From Paenibacillus silviterrae (GTDB lineage Bacteria > Bacillota > Bacilli > Paenibacillales > NBRC-103111): a stretch of DNA of 64,000 nucleotides. This document shows positions 8,454 through 17,204 of the stretch, one piece after another. Below the pieces are notes generated by a model that searched no databases, was not told where the DNA came from, and worked only from the letters and a program-made list of their open reading frames with translations. Location: positions 1,922,001 through 1,986,000 of the forward strand of contig NZ_JASKUT010000002.1 in NCBI RefSeq assembly GCF_030167925.1. Direction: 5' to 3'. The first letter of the stretch is position 1; every line of letters begins with the position of its first letter. The position numbers and the translations under genes were made by a program.

Positions 8454-9058
8454 CACGTCTCGTGCTGCAGCTGTTTGGTATAACGGGCCTCAAGCTTACG
8501 AATCACGACCAGGGAGCCGATAATCATCGCAGCGATGTACAAAAGGCTCCAGGGATTCTCCGCATAGCGGGAGGGATCATGACCGAAATAAGAAACGGTA
8601 AAAATCATGATGCCTTTGCCGGCGGCAACCGCAAGGGCGAACGACCGTATTCTCATGCCTGCCAGTCCGGCCGCCATATTCACTACCACGAACGGGCCAA
8701 CGGGGAACAAGCTTAAGAGAAATACGTAGCTGAAGGCATTGCGGCGGATCCAAAGCATGCCCCGCTGTACCTTGGGCTTGCGGTACCAGCGCTCAAGCAG
8801 GCGATGACCCGCAATGCGGCGGACAAGCAGGAAGGTTGCCATGCAGCCGCTGACCATACCGATCCAGGAATACAGGAAGCCGAGCCAAAGTCCGTATACG
8901 ACTGCATTCAGGCCAACGATGAGTAACGTAGGCAGCGGGGGAATGAACGATTTAAGAAAGGTCAGGAGGATGCCCGGCAGCGGTCCCCAGGATCGGAATC
9001 GCTCGAGCAGCGCCAGCAGATTCTCTTCCGTTACATTCGTTATCCATTCTGGGCTCAT
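8453..9058 (-). CDS. VTT/DedA-superfamily membrane protein (TVP38/TMEM64-like)
   Basis: Integral membrane protein of 201 residues. It has a hydrophobic re-entrant segment LPGILLTFLKSFIPPLPTLL near the N-terminus, a second with GLWLGFLYSWIGMVSG, and the conserved VTT-type motif FPVGPFVVVNMAAGLAGM. Members of this superfamily act in lipid scrambling or membrane homeostasis. The C-terminal half carries two more hydrophobic helices and a basic tail. It is monocistronic and convergent with the DUF975 gene. The substrate is not known. Confidence 0.9.
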   Translation of the reverse strand: MSPEWITNVTEENLLALLERFRSWGPLPGILLTFLKSFIPPLPTLLIVGLNAVVYGLWLGFLYSWIGMVSGCMATFLLVRRIAGHRLLERWYRKPKVQRGMLWIRRNAFSYVFLLSLFPVGPFVVVNMAAGLAGMRIRSFALAVAAGKGIMIFTVSYFGHDPSRYAENPWSLLYIAAMIIGSLVVIRKLEARYTKQLQHET

Positions 9059-9281
9059 CGCTTCGTTTCACCGACCCTGATCTTGTGTAATAGTAATCAT
9101 TTCTACTCCATACTACTGGAAAGCACTTCTGGTTACAAGCAGTCTCACCGGAACGAAACAGGCTGTATCGCCCGGCGCAAGGAAACAAGAGACAGTTGCC
9201 TATTTTTGACGAAATATCCGCATTCGCCGCTGCGAAGCTCATGTTGATATCATAGGCTGATAAGTAAAGGAGGGATCACCA

Positions 9282-10028
9282 ATGGCAAAAGGCATCGATT
9301 GCTCAACTCCCTTAACGGCTCAAACCGCAGCGGCTTTTGCGAATGACGGCTACGAATTTATTTGCCGCTATCTTGTTCCCACCGGTTGGAAGCGTTTGAC
9401 AAGGGGGGAAGCCGAAATCATTAGCGAGGCCGGCATGCAGATCGTATCGGTATTCGAAACGACGGCGGACAGGGCGCTAGGAGGCAGAAGCGCCGGGCTG
9501 GCGGATGGGGCGACGGCTTTGCGGGTCGCTGCGGAGGTGGGACAGCCTGAAGGCAGCACCATTTACTTCGCAGTGGACTTCGACGCAACCAACGCACAGC
9601 TTCCAACGGTAATCGAATATATTCGGGCCTGCAGTGAAGCCACCCCGAATTTTAATACAGGGGTCTACGGATCCTACAGAGTCGTAGAAGCGGTTAGTGC
9701 TGCGGGCGCTTGCTCCCGATTCTGGCAAACGTATGCTTGGAGCGGGGGGCAGCAATCCCTTGCAAGACACATTTATCAGTACCGCAATAATATATCGATG
9801 AACGGCATTCTGGTCGATCTGAATGAGTCTTACGGATCCGAGGGATGGTGGAGTACAAACGGAAACGGCGGAGGTGAGGACAACGTGCTGGATCCAGGCG
9901 TAGCCCAAACCATAATCAATACATGGATTTCTCCCGCATGGTACGAAACGGATGACCAGGAACAGAAGGATTATCTCCATTGGCTGGCCAACGAGCTTCG
10001 GAGAGCTTCCGGTCTTCCGGTGGAGTAA
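9282..10028 (+). CDS. DUF1906 glycoside-hydrolase-like (Rv2525c-type) protein
   Basis: TIM-barrel protein of 248 residues in the DUF1906 / Rv2525c-like family, related in fold to GH25 lysozymes. Recognisable segments are the start AKGIDCSTPLTAQTAAAF, FICRYLVPTGWKRL, the barrel strand YFAVDFDAT with acidic residues, FNTGVYGSYRVVEA and GILVDLNES. The last ~60 residues form a separate helical tail (VLDPGVAQTIINTWISPAW) that may serve binding or dimerisation. No signal peptide is visible, so export would need another route such as lysis; such proteins also occur in phage lysis regions, but nothing else here looks phage-like. The ribosome site AAAGGAGGG is strong. Activity is predicted from family only. 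Confidence 0.9.
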   Translation: MAKGIDCSTPLTAQTAAAFANDGYEFICRYLVPTGWKRLTRGEAEIISEAGMQIVSVFETTADRALGGRSAGLADGATALRVAAEVGQPEGSTIYFAVDFDATNAQLPTVIEYIRACSEATPNFNTGVYGSYRVVEAVSAAGACSRFWQTYAWSGGQQSLARHIYQYRNNISMNGILVDLNESYGSEGWWSTNGNGGGEDNVLDPGVAQTIINTWISPAWYETDDQEQKDYLHWLANELRRASGLPVE

Positions 10029-10056
10029 GGAGCGGGGAAGCTTTGAACTACCAAAT

Positions 10057-10107
10057 AAAAAACTTCTGCTGTCGCCTTAGGAAGGCATCCAGCAGAAGTT
10101 TTTTTCT
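10057..10107. terminator. Bidirectional terminator between convergent genes
   Basis: AACTTCTGCTG (10061-10071) pairs with CAGCAGAAGTT (10090-10100), with an inner GCCTT/AAGGC stem and A/T runs on both sides. It closes both the DUF1906 gene and the Ig-like repeat gene. Confidence 0.88.
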
Positions 10108-11484
10108 TTATCGTTCTTTCACCGTAACGGTAAAGGTTTTCGTATCGCTGTACCCGTTACCGACAATAATCGCAGTTAGTGTCACGCTTGCGTCCCCTTG
10201 GCCATCCAGCGGACGAACAACCGTTTTCCCGTCATTCGAGATGATGGCTGGAGCGCTGGAAACCCACATGATCGTCGAACCGTTCACCCCAACGGCAGGC
10301 AGCGTTAACGCACCGGTCACACTGGAAGCCGTATCGGTGCCGCTGTACGTAATGGCAAGCGCCTCTTTATCGGACGCCACCTTCTGTGCGTCGCTGAGCT
10401 GCTGCTTCACGATCACTGTGAATACCTTCACATCCGCCAGGCCGCTGTTCGAGAGAGTGGCGGTTAGGACAACCGTTGCGTCGCCTGCACCATATGCAGG
10501 GCGGTTCACCGTTTTACCATCCGCCGACAGGACGGCAGGATAGCTGGAAGTCCATGTAATGGTAGAGCCATTCGCACCGGTGACCGGGAGCGTAAACGGA
10601 CGCGTCACACTGCTGAGCGAATCCGAGTCTGCGAACGTAATGGCGAGAGCTTCTTTGTCCGCCGCCAGCTTCTGCTGTGCTGTGAGCTGCTGTTTCACCG
10701 TCAGTGTAAAGGTCTTGGTTTCACTCACGCCGTTATAAGTGATTACTGCCGTCAGGGCTACGGTTGCATCCCCTGATCCTGCTGCCGGTCGAACCACGGT
10801 ACGTCCGTCATTCGATACGACGGAGGTGTTGCTGGAGAGCCAAGTGATGGAAGATCCGTGAAGTCCCGTTGCCGGCAGAGTTACAGGAGCAGTGACACTG
10901 CTAAGGGAGTCGGAGCCGCTGAACGTGATGGCAAGAGCCTCTTTATCCGCGGCAACGCGCTGGGCATCCGTCCATTGGCTCTTAACGGTCAATTCAAACG
11001 TTTTGGTTGCCGTAGCCGACCCGTAGGTGAGCGTTGCCGTGAGTGTCACCTTTGCATCTGCGCTTCCATAGGCGGGACGGTGGAGCGTCTTGCCGTCATT
11101 CGACAGGACCGCAGGGTTGCTGGACACCCATGTAATGCTGGAGCCATGCTCTCCCTTCGCCGGCAAGCCGTCCAGCGGCAGCGTCACGCTGTCTGCGGTA
11201 TCAGTCCCGCCAAAGTCGATAGAAAGTTCCTCTTTATCTTTAGCCACGATGTATGCATCGGATTTTTCTTCATCATTCTCGTCATGCTCACGCTGCAGCT
11301 TGCGTTCGAGGTTACGCTCAAGTACTTCCCGTGCCCGATCGCTTTTCTTTCCGCTCTGAAGTGCGCGCTCCAGTCCGGTTTTCTTCTCCCCATGATCGGG
11401 TTTGTCGGCAAGTGCGACGCTTGGTACGGCAATGGCTGCAAGCAAAATAGCAGTGGATACGGCGTGCTTAGTGAAGTTTTTCAT
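10108..11484 (-). CDS. Exported protein with four atrophied bacterial Ig-like repeats
   Basis: Secreted protein of 458 residues. It has a signal peptide (about 1-26, ending VALA-DKP), a short charged segment rich in Lys/Glu/Arg (about 28-80), then four tandem ~90-residue repeats. Each repeat runs ...DKEALAITF...SVT...LP..G..GS.I.W.SS...V.S.DGKT..RP..G.GDA.V.LTA.........TF.VTVK, the pattern of atrophied bacterial Ig domains (aBig_2 type). The open frame extends upstream to 11685, but the ATG at 11484 has an AGAGGG site 8 bases before it and begins a signal peptide, so I start there. There is no catalytic domain, LPXTG motif or SLH domain. It is probably a structural or spacer protein of the envelope, and the link to the surface is not visible. 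Confidence 0.9.
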   Translation of the reverse strand: MKNFTKHAVSTAILLAAIAVPSVALADKPDHGEKKTGLERALQSGKKSDRAREVLERNLERKLQREHDENDEEKSDAYIVAKDKEELSIDFGGTDTADSVTLPLDGLPAKGEHGSSITWVSSNPAVLSNDGKTLHRPAYGSADAKVTLTATLTYGSATATKTFELTVKSQWTDAQRVAADKEALAITFSGSDSLSSVTAPVTLPATGLHGSSITWLSSNTSVVSNDGRTVVRPAAGSGDATVALTAVITYNGVSETKTFTLTVKQQLTAQQKLAADKEALAITFADSDSLSSVTRPFTLPVTGANGSTITWTSSYPAVLSADGKTVNRPAYGAGDATVVLTATLSNSGLADVKVFTVIVKQQLSDAQKVASDKEALAITYSGTDTASSVTGALTLPAVGVNGSTIMWVSSAPAIISNDGKTVVRPLDGQGDASVTLTAIIVGNGYSDTKTFTVTVKER

Positions 11485-11784
11485 CGGTTCATCCCTCTTT
11501 CTTCTAATGAATATGTAAGCCGCCCATGCGGCTTCATTCCTGCCAAAGAATGGATACATCAGAAGCATTCGGAGGCATTGATGCGAATGAGGGGGCACGG
11601 CTGGAAAATTTTTCTGAACAAGATTCCGGAATACCACCTCACTCCGCTCCTGATCGGGGAAAAATGAAATGAACCTTAACGGCAATGAATTACGTATACG
11701 TATTGTCGGGCAAGTAAAATATTATAAAAAATGACTTTATTGGCAGACTATACTTACCATAGCTGTAGAAGGGGGAAATTCAAG

Positions 11785-12558
11785 TTGGAGTCATTGTGGT
11801 TGGAGTATGCGTGGGCTTTACTCATTCTTATCGGTTTGGAGGGATTGCTGTCGGCCGACAACGCGTTGGTGCTGGCGGTGATTGCCAAGCATTTACCGGA
11901 TGAACAGAAGAACCGAGCTATTAACTATGGGATCATTATGGCCTTTGTCTTTCGTTTTGCCGCTCTTTTTGCGATTTCCTTTATTGCAAATGTCTGGCAG
12001 GTGCAGGCGATTGGCGCGGCCTATCTTCTATACCTAGGTCTAAAGCACATCATCCAAGCGCGGCTTGGTAAGAAACATGAGAATATTCACAAGGATGTAA
12101 AGCAAGAGGCTTCAGGGAAAGGCTTTTGGCCTACAGTAGGAAAAATTGCGCTGGCTGATCTCGCTTTTGCAATAGATTCCATTCTTGCTGCCGTAGCGCT
12201 TGCTCTTGGATTACCGGATTCGCCGCTTGGCGATTTCGGCGGGATGGACGGCGGACAATTTATTGTAGTGGTTCTTGGCGGGATCGCCGGCTTAGTCTTA
12301 ATAAAATATGCAGCCACCTGGTTTGTAAAACTGCTTGGGCAACGTCCGGCGCTGGAGACAACGGCTTATGCGATCGTAGCCTGGGTTGGGGTAAAGCTGG
12401 CTGTAATAACGCTTGCCCACGAGGATATTAGGATTTTGAATCCTCATTTTCCTCATAGCACGGGCTGGACCTTGGTCTTCTATGCTGTCTTAATAGCAAT
12501 AGCCCTTCTTGGTTGGTTTGCACCCAGCAACAAGCTTTCCAAAGCTGGCCATGCCTAA
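11785..12558 (+). CDS. TerC-family membrane protein
   Basis: TerC/YkoY-type integral membrane protein of 257 residues, about seven helices. Family motifs are LEGLLSADNALVLAVIA (acidic Asp-Asn in helix 1) and ALADLAFAIDSILAAVAL in the middle, whose acidic residues bind metal. Bacillus homologues take part in Mn(II) export and in metalating secreted enzymes. I start at TTG 11785, eight bases behind GGGGGAAA; the open frame reaches ATG 11731 but those 18 codons have no ribosome site and precede the conserved N-terminus. Homologues are often under a yybP-ykoY manganese riboswitch, which I could not find here. Confidence 0.9.
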   Translation: MESLWLEYAWALLILIGLEGLLSADNALVLAVIAKHLPDEQKNRAINYGIIMAFVFRFAALFAISFIANVWQVQAIGAAYLLYLGLKHIIQARLGKKHENIHKDVKQEASGKGFWPTVGKIALADLAFAIDSILAAVALALGLPDSPLGDFGGMDGGQFIVVVLGGIAGLVLIKYAATWFVKLLGQRPALETTAYAIVAWVGVKLAVITLAHEDIRILNPHFPHSTGWTLVFYAVLIAIALLGWFAPSNKLSKAGHA

Positions 12559-12570
12559 ACGAATGGTTCA

Positions 12571-12614
12571 AAAAAACAAGCACCGATTCTACCATCCGGT
12601 AGGCCGGTGCTTGT
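12571..12614 (-). terminator. Terminator between TerC and zinc-ribbon gene
   Basis: ACAAGCACCG (12576-12585) pairs with CGGTGCTTGT (12605-12614). On the minus strand the stem is followed by a T-run (AAAAAA at 12571-12576 on +), so it mainly ends the zinc-ribbon gene. Confidence 0.82.
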
Positions 12615-12618
12615 GTCA

Positions 12619-12819
12619 TTAGGAAGCGGAGGCACTGCGGTCAAAGTTCGGTCTATATTCCTTCAGCATAAGAACCATTTCGCAATCCTTGTCCTGCCGG
12701 AAGCTTTCACAAACATACCGGGGCTCTTTCCAAAGCACATAATTCAATCGCATCGTTCGGCCGCAATTCGGGCACGGAATCGATTGCTGCACATCCATAA
12801 TACCGTCATCCTGCATCAT
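12619..12819 (-). CDS. Small zinc-ribbon-like protein
   Basis: Protein of 66 residues with four cysteines in zinc-ribbon spacing: C16-P-N-C19 and, after a 17-residue gap, C37 and C46. It starts at ATG 12819 behind a perfect AAGGAGG (11-base spacing) and ends five bases before a terminator, which makes it a real gene rather than a chance frame. No family name is recognised. The basic, aromatic middle (RLNYVLWKEPRYVCESF) would suit nucleic-acid or protein contact. Function unknown. Confidence 0.75.
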   Translation of the reverse strand: MMQDDGIMDVQQSIPCPNCGRTMRLNYVLWKEPRYVCESFRQDKDCEMVLMLKEYRPNFDRSASAS

Positions 12820-12975
12820 GCTGATAAATTCCTCCTTAGTAGTGTCGTTCGTTCCTTATGCGAAGTCTATGAAGAGGATTATCATAGGTTACTAGCAAGA
12901 ATGATTGTATATCAGCTCTTCCGCACTTACTGTCGAAATATTAGAAAAAAAATAAATTTTTTCCAAACCGCCATA

Positions 12976-13018
12976 AATAAGAAATAACCCGCATAGCCGT
13001 TATTAGCGGCTATGGGGC
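12976..13018 (-). terminator. Terminator of the PAS histidine kinase gene
   Basis: CATAGCCG (12992-12999) pairs with CGGCTATG (13007-13014). On the minus strand it is followed by TTATTTCTTATTT. Confidence 0.78.
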
Positions 13019-13025
13019 TTCTTTC

Positions 13026-14846
13026 TTAAGGGACGAGCGGCAGAACCACTTGCACCAGCGTCCCCTGGTTCACTTGGCTGCTAACGCGCAGCTGTCCTTG
13101 ATGATCCTCGATAATGCGCTTGCTTACCATAAAGCCGAGCCCGGAGCCCTTTTCCTTCGTCGTATAAAAGGGTTCCCCCAGCCTCGCCAGCTGATCGCTT
13201 GGAATGCCGCAGCCCTGATCCTGGATGCTGATGACCGCCATCCGGCCGTTTGGATCCGTATAAGCCTCGATGGAGATGACGCCGCCGTTCGACATGGATT
13301 CAATCGCATTTTTAATAAAATTAATAAATACTTGCTTCAACTGGTTCTCGTCGCAGTGGACCGACAGCTCAGCCTCCTGCATAATTGCCGTCAATTGCAC
13401 ATTTTTCATGAGCGCTTGCGACTCAAGAAGCTGGATGACCTGCGCAATTACATGCCTGACATCCTTACTTAGAAAGTCGGCCTCGCGCGGCTTAGCCAGA
13501 AGAAGCAGTTCGTTCAGAATGAGCTCAATCCGATTCATCTCTTCGGAAATGATCTCAAAGTACTGCGGCTTTTGCGCGATCTGACGCTCCAGAAGCTGCA
13601 GGAAGCCTTTAATCGCGGTGAGCGGATTGCGGATTTCGTGGGCAATCCCTGCGGCCAGCTGACCGGCAAGAGACAGCTTCTCGGTATTGAGCATAATCTG
13701 CTGCGCCCGCTTTGCCTCTTCCTCCGCTGCCTTTCGATCCGAGATATCGCGGCTGATACCCAGCACCTTTTCTATGTCGCCCTGCCCGTTACGTATGGCC
13801 TTGAATGTCGTTTCGAACCACAGCTCTTGACCGTTCCTGTGCCTCATGCGGCTGGTGATCACATCTTCATCCGAAGCATGAAACAATCCGTCGCTTCTTA
13901 GCAGGGGAGCGTCCTCCGGATGCCATAGATCGGCCAGGTGCCACCCTTTCAATTCCTCCGGAGTGAAGCCAAGCTTCGCTTGAACCGCCGGTGAAATATA
14001 CTCGATGTGCCCGTCCGGCTTAGCATACATAATGATTTCTTGGGCATGGCCCGAGATCAGCTCATACAGCTCTTGATGATGCCGCAGCTGCTCGGTAGTC
14101 CGTTTGAACTCGGTAACGTCCTTGGAGATGGCATAAATACCAACAATGCGATCCTCTATGATTATCGGTACGTAGGTCACGCGCAGCAGCACCTCGCGTC
14201 CCGATTTGTGGGTGATGCGACCTTCGAATTCTTGAGATGTTCCAAGGAGCGCCTCCTCATAATGCTTGCGGAACAATTCATGATCTTTTAAAAGCATGTT
14301 GTCAAAGGCTTCCGGCATCTCGTGCTTCGAGTAGCCGGTAACCCTTTCGCAGGCATCGTTTACTCGAAGGAGTGTCCCGTCCAACGCAATGGACATTACC
14401 AGATCAGGGTGCTGCTCAACGAGCGACTTGTAACGCTGCTTGCTAACCTGCAGCTGCTTTTCCGTGCACTTTCGTGTGGTAACGTCCTGAAGCTGAACGA
14501 TGAAATAAAGTGCCGTTCCCACCTCGTCACGAACCAGAGATGCACTCGTCAGCCCCCATAATAGACGGCCGGAAGGGTGGACATAACGTTTCTCTAACTG
14601 AAAATGATCCGCTTCACCTTCTAGCAATTTCCTGACTTGTTCCATGCTAGATTCGAGATCCTGCTTCTCCGTAATGTCTTGATAACGCATGGCGAGCAGC
14701 TCATCATTGGAATATCCGAACATATGACGCAGCGCTTCGTTCGCTTTTAGAAAATATCCGTTCAAAGATACGAAAGCCATGCCGATAGGAGCCTTCTCGA
14801 ACGCATGAACAAAGAAAGCATCCTTGTCCATCCTTAGATTTGCCAT
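13026..14846 (-). CDS. Soluble multi-PAS sensor histidine kinase (sporulation-kinase type)
   Basis: Cytoplasmic histidine kinase of 606 residues with no membrane segment. There are three PAS domains (about 8-125, 130-250 and 255-375), each followed by a PAC-like end such as VQLQDVTTRK, AISKDVTEF and LGISRDISDRK. Then comes a HisKA dimerisation helix with phospho-acceptor His in LAAGIAHEIRNPLTAIKG and a HATPase domain with N-box NFIKNAIES, G1 DQGCGIP and G2 GSGLGF. The layout and the short kinase core resemble Bacillus KinA/KinE kinases that feed the Spo0A phosphorelay. That role is family-based inference; no response regulator is adjacent. I start at ATG 14846 (AAAGGA nine bases before) rather than 14864, whose codons overlap that site. 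Confidence 0.93.
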   Translation of the reverse strand: MANLRMDKDAFFVHAFEKAPIGMAFVSLNGYFLKANEALRHMFGYSNDELLAMRYQDITEKQDLESSMEQVRKLLEGEADHFQLEKRYVHPSGRLLWGLTSASLVRDEVGTALYFIVQLQDVTTRKCTEKQLQVSKQRYKSLVEQHPDLVMSIALDGTLLRVNDACERVTGYSKHEMPEAFDNMLLKDHELFRKHYEEALLGTSQEFEGRITHKSGREVLLRVTYVPIIIEDRIVGIYAISKDVTEFKRTTEQLRHHQELYELISGHAQEIIMYAKPDGHIEYISPAVQAKLGFTPEELKGWHLADLWHPEDAPLLRSDGLFHASDEDVITSRMRHRNGQELWFETTFKAIRNGQGDIEKVLGISRDISDRKAAEEEAKRAQQIMLNTEKLSLAGQLAAGIAHEIRNPLTAIKGFLQLLERQIAQKPQYFEIISEEMNRIELILNELLLLAKPREADFLSKDVRHVIAQVIQLLESQALMKNVQLTAIMQEAELSVHCDENQLKQVFINFIKNAIESMSNGGVISIEAYTDPNGRMAVISIQDQGCGIPSDQLARLGEPFYTTKEKGSGLGFMVSKRIIEDHQGQLRVSSQVNQGTLVQVVLPLVP

Positions 14847-15036
14847 GATCATAATTCCTTTCATAAGAAGCAGTGGAAGTTTGAAAGAAAAGGGTAATTT
14901 GATATCGGCATGTCTAGCTTCCTATCTAGCTCATTTCCAATACACGATTCGTAGCAGTTTGATCATATCATAGGTTTTGAATCATTTTACCATAAATTAA
15001 TTTAAATTTAATAGTGGTAACAGAGCAGGCAAAGGA

Positions 15037-15065
15037 TTGTTTGTTGTTTCACTTTCCAATATACT
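15037..15065 (+). promoter_or_regulatory. Putative promoter of the methyltransferase gene
   Basis: TTGTTT (15037-15042), 17-bp spacer, TATACT (15060-15065). It is placed 54 bases before the start codon. Confidence 0.5.
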
Positions 15066-15076
15066 GGAATAAAATT

Positions 15077-15088
15077 TACCAATTGGTA
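15077..15088 (+). promoter_or_regulatory. Palindromic operator candidate in the methyltransferase leader
   Basis: Perfect 12-bp palindrome TACCAATTGGTA, 11 bases after the predicted -10, a place where a bound repressor would block transcription. No cognate regulator is adjacent. Confidence 0.45.
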
Positions 15089-15118
15089 GATTCTAGTAAA
15101 GTAGAAGGGGAGATCGAC

Positions 15119-15892
15119 ATGCCTAGCATTGAAGAGAACAACGCAACTTGGTCGCGCCAATATCATTGGCCGCAAGCAGGTGACGAATGGTCGGAATGGT
15201 GGGGAGGCACATCAGGTCTATGGATGGGAACGCTGTACCCTCGTATTTCCAGATTTCTTCCTGCGGGAAATGTGCTGGAGATTGCGCCGGGCTACGGACG
15301 CTGCACACAATTCTTGAAGCAGCTGTGCCGGGAGCTGACGATTGTAGACTTATCTGCCGCCGGAATTGATTATTGCCGCAACCGTTTCGCCGAGGACCGT
15401 CACATCCGTTATTTTGTCAATGACGGCAAGTCGCTCGATATGATCCCCGATGAATCGATTGACTTCGTTTTTTCCTACGACTCGCTGGTTCACGTGGAGA
15501 GAGATGTGATGGAGGCTTATCTGATGCAGCTCGGCAGGAAGCTGAAGCCCCGAGGCTCCGGGTTCATTCATCACTCGAATATGGGCATGTATCGCAATGA
15601 AGAGACCGGAAAGCTTACCACGGACTATAATCCCGGATGGCGGGGGAGCACTGTGTCTGCAGCCGTCTTCGAGGAACTGTCATGGCAGGCGGGGCTGCAA
15701 TGTATATGTCAGGAGCAGATCGTATGGTGGGAAGGAACCGATCTTCTAAGTGATTGCTTCTCTTTCTTTACCCGTTCTCCAAGGACTCCCTCCTCCTCGA
15801 ATCTGGTGATCCGTAATTATTTATTTCCCGAGGAGTATAAGCGTATCGCGGCGTTGTCCGTCTATGATCGCACTCCGAATCAGGCTTCATAA
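15119..15892 (+). CDS. Class I SAM-dependent methyltransferase
   Basis: Methyltransferase of 257 residues. The SAM-binding motif I is NVLEIAPGYGRCTQFL, followed by motif II LTIVDLSAAGI, an acidic motif (FVNDGKSLDMIPDESIDFVF) and a post-motif with LGRKLKPRGSGFIHHSNMG. This pattern is typical of small-molecule or sugar O-methyltransferases. The frame extends to 15014, but ATG 15119 follows AAGGGGAGA and begins the compact protein, so I start there. It is a single gene with its own promoter and a downstream hairpin. The substrate is unknown. Confidence 0.88.
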   Translation: MPSIEENNATWSRQYHWPQAGDEWSEWWGGTSGLWMGTLYPRISRFLPAGNVLEIAPGYGRCTQFLKQLCRELTIVDLSAAGIDYCRNRFAEDRHIRYFVNDGKSLDMIPDESIDFVFSYDSLVHVERDVMEAYLMQLGRKLKPRGSGFIHHSNMGMYRNEETGKLTTDYNPGWRGSTVSAAVFEELSWQAGLQCICQEQIVWWEGTDLLSDCFSFFTRSPRTPSSSNLVIRNYLFPEEYKRIAALSVYDRTPNQAS

Positions 15893-15901
15893 TGGAAGAG
15901 A

Positions 15902-15933
15902 GGCTGTCCCAACTTATGGAGGTTGGGGCAGCC
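15902..15933. terminator. Hairpin between convergent genes
   Basis: GGCTGTCCCAAC (15902-15913) pairs with GTTGGGGCAGCC (15922-15933) with a single T/G mismatch. It is shared by the methyltransferase and the convergent secreted-protein gene. Confidence 0.7.
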
Positions 15934-15943
15934 CTTCGGCATC

Positions 15944-17065
15944 TTAGGAGATCATCTCGATGGATTCGATTTTCCAGGGGTCGATCAGGGAGGCTCTTTG
16001 AAGACGGAAGGTATATCCCGTCTTGATCCTGCGTTGTCCCTCGGGGTAAATGTTAACTTCCATAGGAATCTCCATGAGCAGCCGGTCCTTCAGGTCCTGC
16101 TGCTCTATCGGCGGCTTTCGCAGAATGCCCTGAATTTTGCCGTTTCCTTTTACGAAGAAATCCATCTGCCGATCAGTAGGCCGGCGGAAGCTCATTCGGA
16201 AAATTTGGGCGTCCTTCAAGGCAAAGGCGGAGAAAAACGCGTTCACCACCTGATAGGGCGAGGCTTGATCGAAGTACTCGTCCAATCTGCCCGCCGCTTT
16301 GTAGATCATCAGCTGATGTTCCGGATCTACGTTACCGGAACCGTGCGTGGAGCTGCCGACGAAGTGGATGCAGAAATGGCCGGAAAAATTGTTATCCGGA
16401 ATGCCGTCTCCTCCGTGAGGCATGCCGTGCATGGAGGCAGCATACTGTCCCTGTTCCGTAAGCACAAGAATCGCCTTGCGCTGCCAGCTCCACCGCCCAT
16501 CGTAGATTTTCTTCATAATAGCGGTGTCTTCCTTCGTCAGTGGCTGTACATCGGCGTGATTGCTGCCGGCTCGCCGCTGTACATGAAAGGTCAGGCCGCT
16601 CTCCACGTCCTTCACTTGGAACTTGGCCTTCCTCGGGATTATGCGGGACGCTTCCTTCCAAGCAATGAACTGTCCGTAATGTTTAGCGCGTAAATGATAT
16701 ATGTGCCGAAGCAGCTCCGACTGCTCGGCAAAGGGCAGAACCAGCAGCTCACGGGATAAGTCATCGTACAGATTTCCCCGGCGGTCTACAGCATATGTTC
16801 TAGCTTGTGGGTTATCGGGAACGGTGACGTAGGCATCGGTTACAGGAGCCTCAGCGTTCGGCCGGCGCACCGCATGCCGGATACCGCGGGCGAGCAAGTC
16901 GGAATCGACTTCATTTTGTGTAGCCATAGCGGAGTCCGGAGAGGCCTTAATCGTTAAGGTAGCTGTCGCCGCCGCCAGTGCTTTCGGCTGCAGGGCAGAC
17001 GATATGGCAATTGTGAGCAATAACAGAACGGCTAAACAACGTTGGGTTCGTGTTGATGGATGCAT
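15944..17065 (-). CDS. Secreted protein with L,D-transpeptidase-like His/Cys motif
   Basis: Exported protein of 373 residues with a signal peptide (about 1-32, ending ALA-AATA). The central region (about 145-250) carries SMHGMPHGGDG, then SGHFCIHF and GSSTHGSG. H213, H217, H230, C232, H234 and H241 could form a metal site or thiol active site. The spacing of H213 to C232 and the order His...S-x-H-x-C resemble the YkuD L,D-transpeptidase signature HG-X(14-17)-S/T-HGC, but the exact signature is not met. The C-terminal ~110 residues (YQVVNAFFSAFALKDAQ, then MEVNIYPEGQR) look like a separate alpha/beta accessory domain. It could be a cell-wall-modifying enzyme. The assignment is tentative. Confidence 0.78.
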   Translation of the reverse strand: MHPSTRTQRCLAVLLLLTIAISSALQPKALAAATATLTIKASPDSAMATQNEVDSDLLARGIRHAVRRPNAEAPVTDAYVTVPDNPQARTYAVDRRGNLYDDLSRELLVLPFAEQSELLRHIYHLRAKHYGQFIAWKEASRIIPRKAKFQVKDVESGLTFHVQRRAGSNHADVQPLTKEDTAIMKKIYDGRWSWQRKAILVLTEQGQYAASMHGMPHGGDGIPDNNFSGHFCIHFVGSSTHGSGNVDPEHQLMIYKAAGRLDEYFDQASPYQVVNAFFSAFALKDAQIFRMSFRRPTDRQMDFFVKGNGKIQGILRKPPIEQQDLKDRLLMEIPMEVNIYPEGQRRIKTGYTFRLQRASLIDPWKIESIEMIS

Positions 17066-17204
17066 ACTTTCCCCCTACTGTAAATCATTTACTTCTATAT
17101 ATCATTCCCCATGAGGCCCCGGACATTATTCATTTTTTTCTAACAACGTCCGGCCTTTAGAAGCAGCACGGATTGATTGACGATGCCCGGTCTGCCGTGT
17201 TAGC

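Noticed and set aside
9282..10028. Prophage lysis module suggested by the lysin-like DUF1906 protein
   Set aside because: No holin, tail or integrase genes flank it; neighbours are ordinary chromosomal genes.
11686..11784. Possible yybP-ykoY manganese riboswitch before TerC
   Set aside because: The region between the two start sites is A/T-rich and short; I could not find the conserved paired core of that riboswitch.
13050..14561. Long plus-strand frames inside the histidine kinase and other large minus-strand genes
   Set aside because: They are shadows of the coding strand: no ribosome sites, no family resemblance, and the opposite strand encodes complete conserved domains.
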